DNA from: Bovifimicola ammoniilytica
Lineage (GTDB): Bacteria; Bacillota; Clostridia; Lachnospirales; Lachnospiraceae
Direction: 5' to 3'
Assembly (NCBI RefSeq): GCF_025567085.1
Contig: NZ_JAOQJN010000008.1
Location: 1 to 64,000, forward strand
DNA length: 64,000 nucleotides
The notes under the pieces are model-generated. The model saw only the letters and a list, made by a program, of their open reading frames with translations, ran no database searches and had not been told where the DNA came from. Below are positions 54,012 to 63,059 of this stretch, piece after piece; positions within the stretch are counted from its first letter, which is position 1; each line of letters opens with the position of its first letter. The position numbers were made by a program, and so were the translations under genes.

Positions 54012-54419
54012 TTATTTTAAAGCTTCAATTCTCGCAAGCGAACGTCTGAGAGCTGCTTCAGCACGATCTATATTAACGCCTTCGCCGCCTTCTTTTATAC
54101 GTCTTTCTGCTCTGATTCTAGCTTCTTCAGCTCGGTTGGCATCAATTTCATCCGGCCACTCTGCTACTTCTGCCATTACAGTTATTTTATCTTGCAATAT
54201 TTCCACAAATCCTGCGTGTACTACAGCTTTCTTAGGTTCATCATTATCATTTTCATATATTTTGACAATACCCGGTGCAAGTATACATGTAAGTGGTATA
54301 TGGTTTTTGTATACACCAATATTACCTTCACTTGTATTCATTTCCACAAACCAGGCTTTACCCTCGTAAAACTGTCTGTCTGGCGTAATAATCTCTAGTT
54401 CAAAAAATTTTTCTTCCAT
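54012..54419 (-). CDS. atpC: ATP synthase epsilon subunit
   Basis: 135 aa. N-terminal beta-sandwich (FELEIITPDRQFYEGKAWFVEMNTSEGNIGVYKNHIPLTCILAPG) and a C-terminal helical hairpin (DANRAEEARIRAERRIKEG... AEAALRRSLARIEALK). Part of the central stalk of F1; the C-terminal helices can inhibit ATP hydrolysis. It starts 29 bp after atpD and closes the operon before the terminator. Confidence 0.96.
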   Translation of the reverse strand: MEEKFFELEIITPDRQFYEGKAWFVEMNTSEGNIGVYKNHIPLTCILAPGIVKIYENDNDEPKKAVVHAGFVEILQDKITVMAEVAEWPDEIDANRAEEARIRAERRIKEGGEGVNIDRAEAALRRSLARIEALK

Positions 54420-54448
54420 AGATTCTATTCCTTTCTCTTACTGAAGGA

Positions 54449-55855
54449 TTACTTCTGCGCTCTTGCAACTACATCATCGATGCTTCCTGCATTTAAGAAG
54501 TAACTTTCCGGAATATCATCATGTTTGCCCTCAAGAATTTCTTTGAAACTTCTGATAGTTTCGCTAAGTGGTACATATTTACCCTCTACACCTGTAAACT
54601 GTACTGCGACGTTAAATGGCTGTGAAAGGAATTTTTGAACCTTTCTTGCTCTGGCAACTACAAGCTTATCTTCTTCTGATAATTCATCCATACCAAGAAT
54701 TGCAATAATATCCTGTAACTCTTTGTATTTCTGAAGAATTTCCTGTACACCTCTGGCTACTTTATAATGTTCTTCACCTACAACCTTTGGATCAAGTATT
54801 CTCGATGTTGACTCAAGAGGGTCTACAGCAGGATAAATACCTAATTCTACGATGGAACGAGATAATACTGTTGTAGCATCCAAATGTGCAAATGTTGTAG
54901 CAGGTGCTGGATCAGTTAAGTCATCTGCCGGTACATAAACTGCCTGAACAGAAGTGATAGAACCATTCTTTGTAGATGTGATTCTCTCTTGTAAAGCACC
55001 CATTTCTGTCTGAAGTGTTGGCTGATAACCAACGGCTGAAGGCATACGTCCAAGTAAAGCCGAAACCTCTGAACCCGCCTGAGTGAAACGGAAAATGTTA
55101 TCAATGAATAATAACACATCTTTACCACCCTGGTCTCTAAAGTATTCTGCCATAGTAAGACCTGTAAGACCTACTCTCATTCTTGCTCCAGGTGGCTCGT
55201 TCATCTGACCGAATACCATCGTCGTCTTGTTGATAACGCCTGATTCCTTCATTTCATAATATAGGTCATTACCCTCTCTTGTTCTTTCACCAACACCGGT
55301 AAATACTGAGTATCCACCATGTTCTGTTGCAATATTTCTGATTAATTCCTGAATTAATACAGTTTTACCAACACCTGCACCACCGAACAGACCGATTTTA
55401 CCACCCTTCTGATATGGGCAAAGTAAATCGACAACCTTGATACCTGTCTCAAGTATCTCTGTTTCTGTTGACTGCTCTGCAAATGCCGGTGCTTTTCTAT
55501 GGATTGGAAGATATTCCACACCCTCAGGTGCATCAATATTATCTATAGGATTACCAAGTACATTGAACATTCTTCCCAATGTATTCTCACCTACAGGAAC
55601 TGATATTGGTGCGCCTGTAGCAACGGCTTCCATTCCTCTGACAAGTCCATCAGTTGAACCCATAGCGATACATCTTACTGTATCATCACCAAGATGCTGT
55701 GCTACTTCCACAACAAGTCTTCCATTATTAGTCTCTATGTTAATAGCATCATATATTTCCGGAAGATTACCGGCACTAAATTTGATATCAAGTACAGCAC
55801 CGATAATTTGAGTGATTTTACCTATGCATTCTTTACCTGCATTATTCTCTGCCAT
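54449..55855 (-). CDS. atpD: ATP synthase beta subunit
   Basis: 468 aa from the ATG at 55855 (GGAG 7 bases upstream). Walker A GGAGVGKTVLIQE, VGERTREGNDLYYEM with the catalytic Glu, LLFIDNIFRFTQAGSEVSALLGRMPSAVGYQPTL with Walker B, and ALTDPAPATTFAHLDATTVLSR in the usual form (DDLTDPAPATTF). All catalytic residues appear intact. It is the catalytic F1 subunit, forming the alpha3beta3 ring. Confidence 0.98.
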   Translation of the reverse strand: MAENNAGKECIGKITQIIGAVLDIKFSAGNLPEIYDAINIETNNGRLVVEVAQHLGDDTVRCIAMGSTDGLVRGMEAVATGAPISVPVGENTLGRMFNVLGNPIDNIDAPEGVEYLPIHRKAPAFAEQSTETEILETGIKVVDLLCPYQKGGKIGLFGGAGVGKTVLIQELIRNIATEHGGYSVFTGVGERTREGNDLYYEMKESGVINKTTMVFGQMNEPPGARMRVGLTGLTMAEYFRDQGGKDVLLFIDNIFRFTQAGSEVSALLGRMPSAVGYQPTLQTEMGALQERITSTKNGSITSVQAVYVPADDLTDPAPATTFAHLDATTVLSRSIVELGIYPAVDPLESTSRILDPKVVGEEHYKVARGVQEILQKYKELQDIIAILGMDELSEEDKLVVARARKVQKFLSQPFNVAVQFTGVEGKYVPLSETIRSFKEILEGKHDDIPESYFLNAGSIDDVVARAQK

Positions 55856-55962
55856 TCTCTCACTCCTTACTTCATTTTTATTCAGGTTCCTGTAAACAAC
55901 CATAAACAATATTTTTATATTGCTTATCGTAAATTTTACAATGACCTGTTATTTTTATTATA

Positions 55963-56823
55963 TTAACTGATGGCTTCTGCACCAGCTATAATTTCTGTTA
56001 ATTCCTGTGTAATCGAACTCTGTCTTGCTCTGTTATACATTAACGATAAATCTGCAATAATATCATCTGCGTTACTTGTTGCAGAATCCATTGCAGCCAT
56101 TCTTGCACCATTTTCACTGGCTACAGCCTCGATTAGCGCACCATAAATCAAACTACTTACATACTTTGGTATAATCATATCAAGAGCTTCTTCATCATTT
56201 GGCTCATAATTCATCAAAGTAAGCTTGTCCTCTTTAGGAACATCTGCTTCCTCTGCTGAAACAGGCAGAACCTTAAGCATTGTAGGTATATGGCTTACTG
56301 TATTCTTAAATGTAGTATACGCAATGTATACCTCTCCGAATTCACCATTCTCAAATGCTTCTAATACCTTTTCGCCAATTTCCATAGCATCTCTGTACAT
56401 TGGCTCATTTACCACTTCTGAGAAGTCATCTTTAATTTCATAACCGCTTCTTACAAGATTCTCTCTGCCTTTTTTACCTATTACATAAGTTACTACCTTG
56501 TCTGCTGAAAAATCTTCATTCTTAGTAAGTAGCTTTGTAACATTACTGTTATATCCTCCGGCAAGGCCTCTGTTAGCCGTTATAACTATAACTGCTTTCT
56601 TCTTGCTCACACCTGCACGTAAATATTTATGGTTAATATTTCCTGAACGTGCAAGCATAGAAGTTACACTTTCATACATATGATTAAAGTATGGTTTTGC
56701 TTTTTCTGCGCGAACTCTTGCTTTCTGCAATTTTACAGTGGCAACCAGCTTCATGGCTTTAGTAATCTGTTCAGTACTCTGAATACTTGTTTTACGTCTT
56801 TGAATATCTCTCATTGACGCCAT
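55963..56823 (-). CDS. atpG: ATP synthase gamma subunit
   Basis: 286 aa. N-terminal helix MRDIQRRKTSIQSTEQITKAMKLVATVKLQKAR, central Rossmann-like domain (AVIVITANRGLAGGYNSNV), and the C-terminal helix ENGARMAAMDSATSNADDIIADLSLMYNRARQSSITQELTEIIAGAEA. It is the rotating central shaft. Lies between atpA and atpD as in all F1 operons, with 31 and 107 bp gaps. Confidence 0.97.
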   Translation of the reverse strand: MASMRDIQRRKTSIQSTEQITKAMKLVATVKLQKARVRAEKAKPYFNHMYESVTSMLARSGNINHKYLRAGVSKKKAVIVITANRGLAGGYNSNVTKLLTKNEDFSADKVVTYVIGKKGRENLVRSGYEIKDDFSEVVNEPMYRDAMEIGEKVLEAFENGEFGEVYIAYTTFKNTVSHIPTMLKVLPVSAEEADVPKEDKLTLMNYEPNDEEALDMIIPKYVSSLIYGALIEAVASENGARMAAMDSATSNADDIIADLSLMYNRARQSSITQELTEIIAGAEAIS

Positions 56824-56854
56824 GATTTACACCACCTTTCCTAAGGTATGGCAT

Positions 56855-58357
56855 CTATTTTGCTGCCTTACACTCTGTAATTGCCTTAACAAGTTTCTCT
56901 TCAATCTCTGCCGATAATTCTTTTGTCTCCTTAATACTCTCAGGTATCTCAGGATATTTTGTGCTGATATATTCGAATAATTCCTTTTCGAAATCAAGAA
57001 TTTCATTTACAGGAATATCCAATAAATATTTCTTAGTTGCAGCATATATAATAATTACCTGATATTCAACAGGCATTGTATTATACTGATCCTGCTTTAA
57101 CATCTCTTTAATTCTTTCACCCTGTGCTAACTTCTCTTTAGTATCAGCATCAAGTTCTGAACCAAACTGTGAAAATGCTGCTAACTCTCTATACTGTGCT
57201 AACTCCACACGAATAGGCGCAGCTAATTTCTTAATAGCTTTAATCTGTGCAGCACCACCAACTCGTGATACCGAAAGACCTGCATTTACGGCCGGTCTGA
57301 AACCTGCATTAAACATCTCTGTTTCAAGGTAAATCTGTCCATCTGTTATCGAAATAACATTTGTAGGAATATATGCCGATACGTCACCTGCCTGAGTCTC
57401 GATAATAGGAAGTGCTGTTAACGAGCCTCCTCCTAATTCATCTGAAAGTCTGGCTGCACGTTCAAGTAGTCTTGAATGTAAGTAGAATACATCACCAGGA
57501 TATGCCTCACGGCCTGGTGGTCTACGAAGTAATAACGAGAGTGTACGATATGCTGTAGCATGTTTGCTCAAGTCATCATATACTACTAACACATCCTCTC
57601 CATTTTCCATCCACTCCTCACCAATTGCACAACCTGAATAAGGTGCAATATACTGTAATGGAGCAAGGTCACTTGCTGTAGATACGACAATTGTTGTATA
57701 TGCCATTGCACCATATTCTTCTAATGTTTTAACAATTGATGCTACTGTTGATGCTTTCTGTCCGATAGCAACATATATACATTTAACATTCTGGTCTTTC
57801 TGATTAATGATTGTATCAATCGCAATCGCTGTTTTACCAGTCTGACGGTCACCAATGATAAGCTCACGCTGTCCTCTTCCGATAGGAACCATCGCATCAA
57901 TAGCTTTAATACCCGTCTGAAGTGGTGTGTCAACAGATTTTCTTGAAATAACACCAGATGCTACTCTTTCAATCTGTCTGTACTTATCTGTATGGATTGG
58001 TCCTTTACCATCTATTGGTTGTCCAAGCGCATTAACAACACGGCCTAACATTGCATCACCAACCGGTACTTCTACAACTCGGCCTGTTGATTTAACAGTA
58101 TCGCCTTCATTTATGTTCTTCTGATTGCCAAGTAATACGGCACCTACGTTATCTTCTTCAAGATTCAATACCATACCATATACTTCACCTGGAAATTCAA
58201 GAAGTTCACCCTGCATAGCCTTTTCAAGACCATGTATACGAGCAATTCCGTCAGCTACCTGGATTACTGTACCGATGTTAGAAACATCAAGTTCAGCGGA
58301 ATATTTTTGTATCTGCTCTTTAATAACAGAACTGATTTCTTCCGGTTTTAAATTCAT
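56855..58357 (-). CDS. atpA: ATP synthase alpha subunit
   Basis: 500 aa from the ATG at 58357; a longer ORF start at 58384 would begin inside the leader. P-loop GDRQTGKTAIAID, LYVAIGQK-type segment (CIYVAIGQKASTVASIV), ALTALPIIETQAGDVSAYIPTNVISITDGQIYLE, and the FNAGFRPAVNAGLSVSRVGG motif. Non-catalytic nucleotide-binding subunit of F1. A gap of about 144 bp separates it from atpH, unusual for this operon. Confidence 0.98.
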   Translation of the reverse strand: MNLKPEEISSVIKEQIQKYSAELDVSNIGTVIQVADGIARIHGLEKAMQGELLEFPGEVYGMVLNLEEDNVGAVLLGNQKNINEGDTVKSTGRVVEVPVGDAMLGRVVNALGQPIDGKGPIHTDKYRQIERVASGVISRKSVDTPLQTGIKAIDAMVPIGRGQRELIIGDRQTGKTAIAIDTIINQKDQNVKCIYVAIGQKASTVASIVKTLEEYGAMAYTTIVVSTASDLAPLQYIAPYSGCAIGEEWMENGEDVLVVYDDLSKHATAYRTLSLLLRRPPGREAYPGDVFYLHSRLLERAARLSDELGGGSLTALPIIETQAGDVSAYIPTNVISITDGQIYLETEMFNAGFRPAVNAGLSVSRVGGAAQIKAIKKLAAPIRVELAQYRELAAFSQFGSELDADTKEKLAQGERIKEMLKQDQYNTMPVEYQVIIIYAATKKYLLDIPVNEILDFEKELFEYISTKYPEIPESIKETKELSAEIEEKLVKAITECKAAK

Positions 58358-58501
58358 GGAGCTAACCCACCTTCTTTCTAGCATAATATATTACCTTTAA
58401 CTATCATAAATATGACTCTTCACACTTTATATAATTAAATAATTATTACACTGTATTTTTCAATAAAATATATTTAATATTATATTTAACTTTTAATTTA
58501 A

Positions 58502-59050
58502 TTAGACAAGCTGGATCTTATATAAATCCTTTGATAACTCATTAAGTTTTAACTTTATGCTGTTATCCACTACCCTGTCACCAATTCTGATAATTATGCC
58601 ACCGATAATATCCTTATCTACCACATAATTCATCTCAAATGATTCATACTTAGTCGTTGCAAGTAACTTATCCTCAACCTTCTTCTTCTGGTCTTCAGTC
58701 ATCTCTACTGCCGTAGTTACATATGCAACACCAATTTTCATATATTCTTTAACTAAAGCGATAAAATAATCAAGAATTTCAAGAATACTGTTTTGTCTTT
58801 CTTTCTTAATTACAAGAACTAAAAAGCCAACCATATCCTTTGATACCCGGTCTGTAAATATGTTTTCGATTACAGATATCTTCTCTTCCTTATCTATCTT
58901 AGGGTGATTCAGTAGTTTTATAAGCTCACTGTTAGTAAGAAACACTTCCCTGATTACCTTAGATTCTTCAAATAACGAATCTAATCTATCTTCTTCGAGA
59001 GCCAGTTCAAACAATGCATCACCGTATGTCTTAGATACTAGCTTAGCCAT
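58502..59050 (-). CDS. atpH: ATP synthase delta subunit
   Basis: 182 aa. N-terminal helical domain (VSKTYGDALFELALEEDRLDSLFEE) and C-terminal VTTAVEMTEDQKKKVEDKL... IIGGIIIRIGDRVVDNSIKLKLNELS. It links F1 to the peripheral stalk. Its start overlaps the end of atpF by 13 bp, so the two are likely translated together. Confidence 0.96.
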   Translation of the reverse strand: MAKLVSKTYGDALFELALEEDRLDSLFEESKVIREVFLTNSELIKLLNHPKIDKEEKISVIENIFTDRVSKDMVGFLVLVIKKERQNSILEILDYFIALVKEYMKIGVAYVTTAVEMTEDQKKKVEDKLLATTKYESFEMNYVVDKDIIGGIIIRIGDRVVDNSIKLKLNELSKDLYKIQLV

Positions 59051-59559
59051 GTTTCCTCACCTATCTCTTTCAATGTTTCCTCAATGAGTGTATCCTGTGT
59101 CTTTTCGTCCACAGATACTGCTACTACCTTGCCTGCCATAAGAGTTGCAACAGAAATGATTTCTTTCTTAATGTCATCAGCAGCTTTCTGTTTTTCTAAC
59201 TCTGCTTCTTTCTTAGCATGAGCAATAATTCTTGCCGCTTCTTCCTTAGCTTCATTCACTATTCTCTCTTCACTCTTAAGAGCTTTTCTTCTGGCTTCAC
59301 TCAAAATAGTTTCTGCATCTTTTTCAATATTCTTAATCTTTTCGTCATACTCTCTCTTAGACTCTTCGGCTGACTTCCTATCAGCTTCAGCCTGTTCTCT
59401 CTCTCCTGAGATTCTGTCCTGACGTTTCTTAAGAAGTTCTCTTACAGGATTAAATAAGAAATATGATAATGCCGTAAAAAGTACGAGCATTGTTACTGCA
59501 AGTACGAAACAGTCAAATATCGTCTGTGAATCTAATCCAAATAGTCTTTCACCAAACAA
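59038..59559 (-). CDS. atpF: ATP synthase b subunit
   Basis: 173 aa. One N-terminal membrane helix (about 15-38, FVLAVTMLVLFTALSYFLF) ending in the usual NPVRELLKKRQDRIS, then a long charged coiled coil (40-140, Glu/Lys/Ala-rich) and a short C-terminal globular end. Peripheral stalk dimer of the F0 sector. One b gene only, as expected for non-photosynthetic bacteria. Confidence 0.96.
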   Translation of the reverse strand: MFGERLFGLDSQTIFDCFVLAVTMLVLFTALSYFLFNPVRELLKKRQDRISGEREQAEADRKSAEESKREYDEKIKNIEKDAETILSEARRKALKSEERIVNEAKEEAARIIAHAKKEAELEKQKAADDIKKEIISVATLMAGKVVAVSVDEKTQDTLIEETLKEIGEETWLS

Positions 59560-59626
59560 GGTTTCGCCTCCTTTCTGAGAATTATTACATTTTTAAAATT
59601 ATTATTAATTCCAAATCGGCTTAACC

Positions 59627-59884
59627 TTATTTGAAAGGCTTAACAAACATTAATATGATTGCAACAACGAATCCGTAAAGACCAGTTGTTTCTGCAACTG
59701 CCTGTCCCAAAAGCATAGTAGATGTAATATCTGATTTAGCTCCTGGATTACGACCAACTGCTGCGGCTGCCTGTCCTGCTGCATATCCCTGTCCAACACC
59801 AGGTCCAATACCTGCTATCATTGCAATTCCTGCACCTACGGCTGACATTGCATTAATAAAATCCTGTCCTGTAACTTGATTCAT
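59627..59884 (-). CDS. atpE: ATP synthase c subunit with Na+-type ligand residues
   Basis: 85 aa, two membrane helices joined by the polar loop GRNPGAKSD. Pro28 and Gln32 (GPGVGQG) in helix 1 and Glu65-Thr66 (AVAETTGLY) in helix 2 match the P28/Q32/E65/[S/T]66 set known to coordinate Na+ in Ilyobacter and Acetobacterium rings, rather than the simple carboxylate of H+ rings. This suggests a Na+-coupled enzyme (inference from ligand residues). Forms the rotor ring of F0. Confidence 0.96.
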   Translation of the reverse strand: MNQVTGQDFINAMSAVGAGIAMIAGIGPGVGQGYAAGQAAAAVGRNPGAKSDITSTMLLGQAVAETTGLYGFVVAIILMFVKPFK

Positions 59885-59933
59885 AAATTTCCTCCTATCT
59901 GTCTGTCATGCAGACTCTTAAATCTTTTTAGTT

Positions 59934-60710
59934 TTAGTCGGCTATTTTGTCATTAATATATACCATAGTCAGCATACTTATTACATATGCCTGTATACAG
60001 CCAGAGAAAATATCAAAATAGATGTGTAGTATCGCTGGCCAGCCAAATGTATATGGCTTAAGCAAACCATAAATCAGTCCCATAAGAACTGTTCCTGACA
60101 TTACGTTTCCGAACAAACGAACTGAAAGCGATAAAGGCACCGCTATTTCACCGATTAAGTTAATCGGGAATAAAATCGGATTCGGTTTAAACAAATCTGT
60201 AAAGTGTTTAGATTTGTTTTTCTTAATACCATTGTAATGGATTAAAACAAACGTAATAAGACCTAACGGTAATGTAATACCATAATCGGCAGTAGGTGGT
60301 CTAAGTCCAACCAGACCTGATATATTGCATAAAAGTACAAATAAGAACAATGTACCAATGTAATTAACAAAACGTTTAGCATTTGTTCCCATGACACCCT
60401 TAACCATATTATCTATGGTTTCAACTATCATTTCTGCAATATTCTGAAGTGTTCCTGGCGTATCACTTGCCTCTGCAGCTTTAATCTTACGATTAACCAC
60501 AATTGCAAATACAATTAATATCAAGGCTATGATGACCAGACAAATATGTGTACTGGTTATATATACAGTAGAGCCACCGATTTTAACTTCTTTAAAAAGT
60601 TTAATCATAAAACTTCCACTGCTCTCATCGTCAGCACTTGCTGCCAGCAATGTTCCACCGACTCCTGATGGTACCATATTCCCTACGGTACTCAGAATTC
60701 CGTTTACCAC
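59934..60710 (-). CDS. atpB: ATP synthase a subunit, GTG start
   Basis: 258 aa with five to six membrane helices. SLSVRLFGNVMSGTVLMGLIYGLL contains the essential stator Arg (in LSVRLFGN), and the end has YFDIFSGCIQAYVISMLTMVYINDKI with the FSGCIQAYV motif. It provides the ion half-channels against the c ring. The start is GTG at 60710 with AAGGTGAG upstream. It follows the subunit I-like gene by only 4 bp. Confidence 0.95.
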   Translation of the reverse strand: MVNGILSTVGNMVPSGVGGTLLAASADDESSGSFMIKLFKEVKIGGSTVYITSTHICLVIIALILIVFAIVVNRKIKAAEASDTPGTLQNIAEMIVETIDNMVKGVMGTNAKRFVNYIGTLFLFVLLCNISGLVGLRPPTADYGITLPLGLITFVLIHYNGIKKNKSKHFTDLFKPNPILFPINLIGEIAVPLSLSVRLFGNVMSGTVLMGLIYGLLKPYTFGWPAILHIYFDIFSGCIQAYVISMLTMVYINDKIAD

Positions 60711-60714
60711 ATTC

Positions 60715-61299
60715 TCACCTTCCTTTTTCTGTAGATTTTCTAGCTAAAACTTTATGAGTAAGCGGCTGTAAATAAGCCGATACTTTCAATGCCATTACAC
60801 CAAAAAGTGCTGCCACAATATCACCCACTTGAGTTATACCTATAACAATAAGCGCTATAAAGCATAATATCATCCTTGCGGCTGTCGTCTTTTTGACATG
60901 TCTGTCTGCTCCTCTTTCATTAAAACTCATAGCCTGCTCAATGGCTATTGTCATATGGAATGTCATTAATACTGATATAATGACTCCAAGTATGAACCCA
61001 ATGGAAACATTCAGCTTTCTGTCTGCAAATATTAGAATTAATATCTGCCCTAATATATAGTAAATCACATTACCTATAATCAGTTCAATACCGGTTCTGT
61101 TAATGCGAAAACTTCCAATTCTACTTTCAGACACATCAACCTCTGTATTATCATTATCTGTATTCTGTATCTGATTTCTTTTTAGTTTCTTAAGCCTTTT
61201 ATCTCTGTTCTGTTTCTTATTCATATTCTGTATTTTATCGGTCTTTTTCATTTCTACCGTTGTCTGTGTCTTTGCGTTCTGTAAATTGTCTTCCATCAT
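60715..61299 (-). CDS. ATP synthase subunit I-like membrane protein
   Basis: 194 aa. A Lys/Asn/Asp-rich cytoplasmic N-terminus (about 1-65), then four membrane helices (TGIELIIGNVIYYILGQILILIF, SIGFILGVIISVLMTFHMTI, RMILCFIALIVIGITQVGDIVAALFGVMALKV). The four-helix pattern just before atpB is that of AtpI. Two adjacent ATGs (61299, 61296) follow GGGAG; the second has better spacing. It overlaps the AtpZ-like gene by about 65 bp, unusually long for a real overlap; a start at 61251 would shorten it to 17 bp but has no ribosome-binding site. Confidence 0.7.
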   Translation of the reverse strand: MMEDNLQNAKTQTTVEMKKTDKIQNMNKKQNRDKRLKKLKRNQIQNTDNDNTEVDVSESRIGSFRINRTGIELIIGNVIYYILGQILILIFADRKLNVSIGFILGVIISVLMTFHMTIAIEQAMSFNERGADRHVKKTTAARMILCFIALIVIGITQVGDIVAALFGVMALKVSAYLQPLTHKVLARKSTEKGR

Positions 61300-61600
61300 T
61301 CCACTCCCTTAACACATCATTTACCATTTCCTGCTCTTCTTTAACAGACTTTTCTCCCTCTGATTTACCTATGGCTTTCTTAGCAAGATGATATGTATTC
61401 CTGCATCCCGCCATAATTCCTAATATAATACCCGGCAACGTAAGTGGTATACTAAATTTCTTTTCTAAATATATACCCAGCGACATTAACATAAATATAG
61501 GAACTAACATACTTACCCCTAATTGGGATATTAAGGCAAAATTAGTATAAACATCTTTCTCTAATTTATTCTTCTTTATCAGAATCAAACCTCCATTCAT
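61235..61600 (-). CDS. AtpZ/AtpI-family membrane protein
   Basis: 121 aa with two membrane helices (FALISQLGVSMLVPIFMLMSLGIYLEKKF and LTLPGIILGIMAGCRNTYHLAKKAIG), the AtpZ pattern, and a charged C-terminal tail. AtpZ/AtpI may form a small-cation channel and help c-ring assembly. The ATG at 61600 shares one base with the stop of the dCMP deaminase (TAATG); a GGAGG lies just inside the frame, so a non-ATG start a few codons later is possible. Confidence 0.8.
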   Translation of the reverse strand: MNGGLILIKKNKLEKDVYTNFALISQLGVSMLVPIFMLMSLGIYLEKKFSIPLTLPGIILGIMAGCRNTYHLAKKAIGKSEGEKSVKEEQEMVNDVLREWNDGRQFTERKDTDNGRNEKDR

Positions 61601-62085
61601 TACAAATCAATGTTGACTTTTCTACCTGTTTTTACATATTTTTGAAACTTAACACCCGCCGAAGATAACATTCTCTTCGAGGCATATACAGATGGTGTAT
61701 CAGCATATTTATCGCAGTCATATACTAATTCTTTTATTCCTGACTGAATAATTGCTTTTGCGCATTCATTACATGGAAACAAGGTAACATACATCTTAGC
61801 ACCCTCGAGACTTCCGCCACGATAATTAAGAATTGCATTTAATTCACTATGCGTTGTATAAAGATATTTACTGTCTATCTCTTCACCTGTCTTCCCCCAT
61901 GGAAATTCATCATCTGAGCAGCCATTCGGGAAACCATTATATCCAATAGATAAAATCTTATTCTCAGGACTGACTATGCATGCACCTACCTGCGTATTCG
62001 GGTCTTTCGATCTCATGGAAGCTAAATATGCCACTCCCATAAAATATTCGTCCCAGCTTATATAATCGTCTCTTTTATCACTCAT
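61600..62085 (-). CDS. comEB: dCMP deaminase (ComEB-like)
   Basis: 161 aa. Zinc deaminase motifs THSELNAILNYRGGSLEGAKMYVTLFPCNECAKAIIQSGIKELVY, read as HSE and PCNEC; the N-terminus ISWDEYFMGVAYLASMRSKDPNTQVGACIV is typical of dCMP deaminases. It converts dCMP to dUMP for dTMP synthesis. In the rpiB-comEB-atp order, 30 bp behind rpiB and joined by one base to the next gene. Confidence 0.94.
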   Translation of the reverse strand: MSDKRDDYISWDEYFMGVAYLASMRSKDPNTQVGACIVSPENKILSIGYNGFPNGCSDDEFPWGKTGEEIDSKYLYTTHSELNAILNYRGGSLEGAKMYVTLFPCNECAKAIIQSGIKELVYDCDKYADTPSVYASKRMLSSAGVKFQKYVKTGRKVNIDL

Positions 62086-62115
62086 TGTAAACCTCTTCTA
62101 ACCTGCCATAAATCT

Positions 62116-62541
62116 TTATTCTATCATTCCAATTCTTCTTATATGTCTCTCATCATTAGAAAATTCTGTATCTAAAAATGTATCAACTATCTTAAGTGCA
62201 AGTCCCGGGCCTACTACTCTTCCACCTAATGCCAGAATATTGGCATCATTATGAAGTCTTGTTGCCTCGGCCATAAAGCAGTCAGTACAAAGTGCAGCTC
62301 TGATGCCTTTTACCTTATTAGCAGCAATTGATATACCAATTCCTGTTCCACAGATAAGTATTCCCTTTTCGCATTCTCCTGAAGCTACAACATTTGCAAC
62401 TTTCTTCGCATATACAGGATAATCAACTGATTCTAAGCTATCACAGCCATAGTCTTTGAATTCTATTTTTCTTTCCTGTAAATGCTTAATTATCTCCTGT
62501 TTTAATTCATATCCACCATGGTCACAACCTAATGCTATCAT
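62116..62541 (-). CDS. rpiB: Ribose-5-phosphate isomerase B
   Basis: 141 aa. MIALGCDHGGYELKQEIIKHL, the active-site loop GILICGTGIGISIAANKVKGIRAALC with the catalytic Cys of CGTGIG, and NDANILALGGRVVG. It interconverts ribose-5-phosphate and ribulose-5-phosphate. Conserved place between the YwlE-like gene and comEB. Confidence 0.97.
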   Translation of the reverse strand: MIALGCDHGGYELKQEIIKHLQERKIEFKDYGCDSLESVDYPVYAKKVANVVASGECEKGILICGTGIGISIAANKVKGIRAALCTDCFMAEATRLHNDANILALGGRVVGPGLALKIVDTFLDTEFSNDERHIRRIGMIE

Positions 62542-62577
62542 AATTCTTCCATTATCGCCTATGCGATTCCTTTCTCT

Positions 62578-63030
62578 TTATTCATCTTGTTCTATCTTAT
62601 CTTTTACAATTGTAATCAATTTTTCTAAATACTTAAACTGGCTTCCATATTCTGTCAGTTCTCCACCATATGCTGCCTCAACATCTATTGCCTCTCCTGC
62701 AAATTCTCTTATGGAATATACATTAACAGCATTTTCAAACTCATCATATACTTTCTTCTTAAGTAAATCAGTCATTACTAAGACCAGAATATCATCTCCA
62801 AAATCATCCATTGTAAGCTGTTCAGACTTTTCATCCTCAATTGATATTCCCTTGCTCTTAGCTATGGCTACAGCTTTTGGATTAACTGGCTCTTCAAATA
62901 ATACAACTAAACCTCTTGACTCAATCTGTAAATCTTCATTCGTATTTATGTTTCTGTATATAGCTTTTGCTAAAATACTTCTACAGGTTCCCCCGGTACT
63001 TACAAAAATTACTTTTTGGTATCTGTTCAT
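62578..63030 (-). CDS. Low-molecular-weight phosphatase homologue without catalytic residues
   Basis: 150 aa, the right size and place for YwlE (arginine phosphatase). The P-loop should read VCxGNxCRS; here it is VSTGGTCRS, residues 10-18, so the nucleophilic Cys is Ser11 (codon AGT). Arg17 remains. The general-acid motif, usually DPF/Y-GG, reads EAAYGG at 118-123, so the Asp is also gone. The rest of the fold looks intact and in frame. Inference: an inactive pseudo-phosphatase, possibly still binding phosphorylated ligands. A sequencing error is unlikely to explain two independent changes. Confidence 0.85.
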   Translation of the reverse strand: MNRYQKVIFVSTGGTCRSILAKAIYRNINTNEDLQIESRGLVVLFEEPVNPKAVAIAKSKGISIEDEKSEQLTMDDFGDDILVLVMTDLLKKKVYDEFENAVNVYSIREFAGEAIDVEAAYGGELTEYGSQFKYLEKLITIVKDKIEQDE

Positions 63031-63059
63031 AATATCAAACCTTTCATTAATATTATCAG

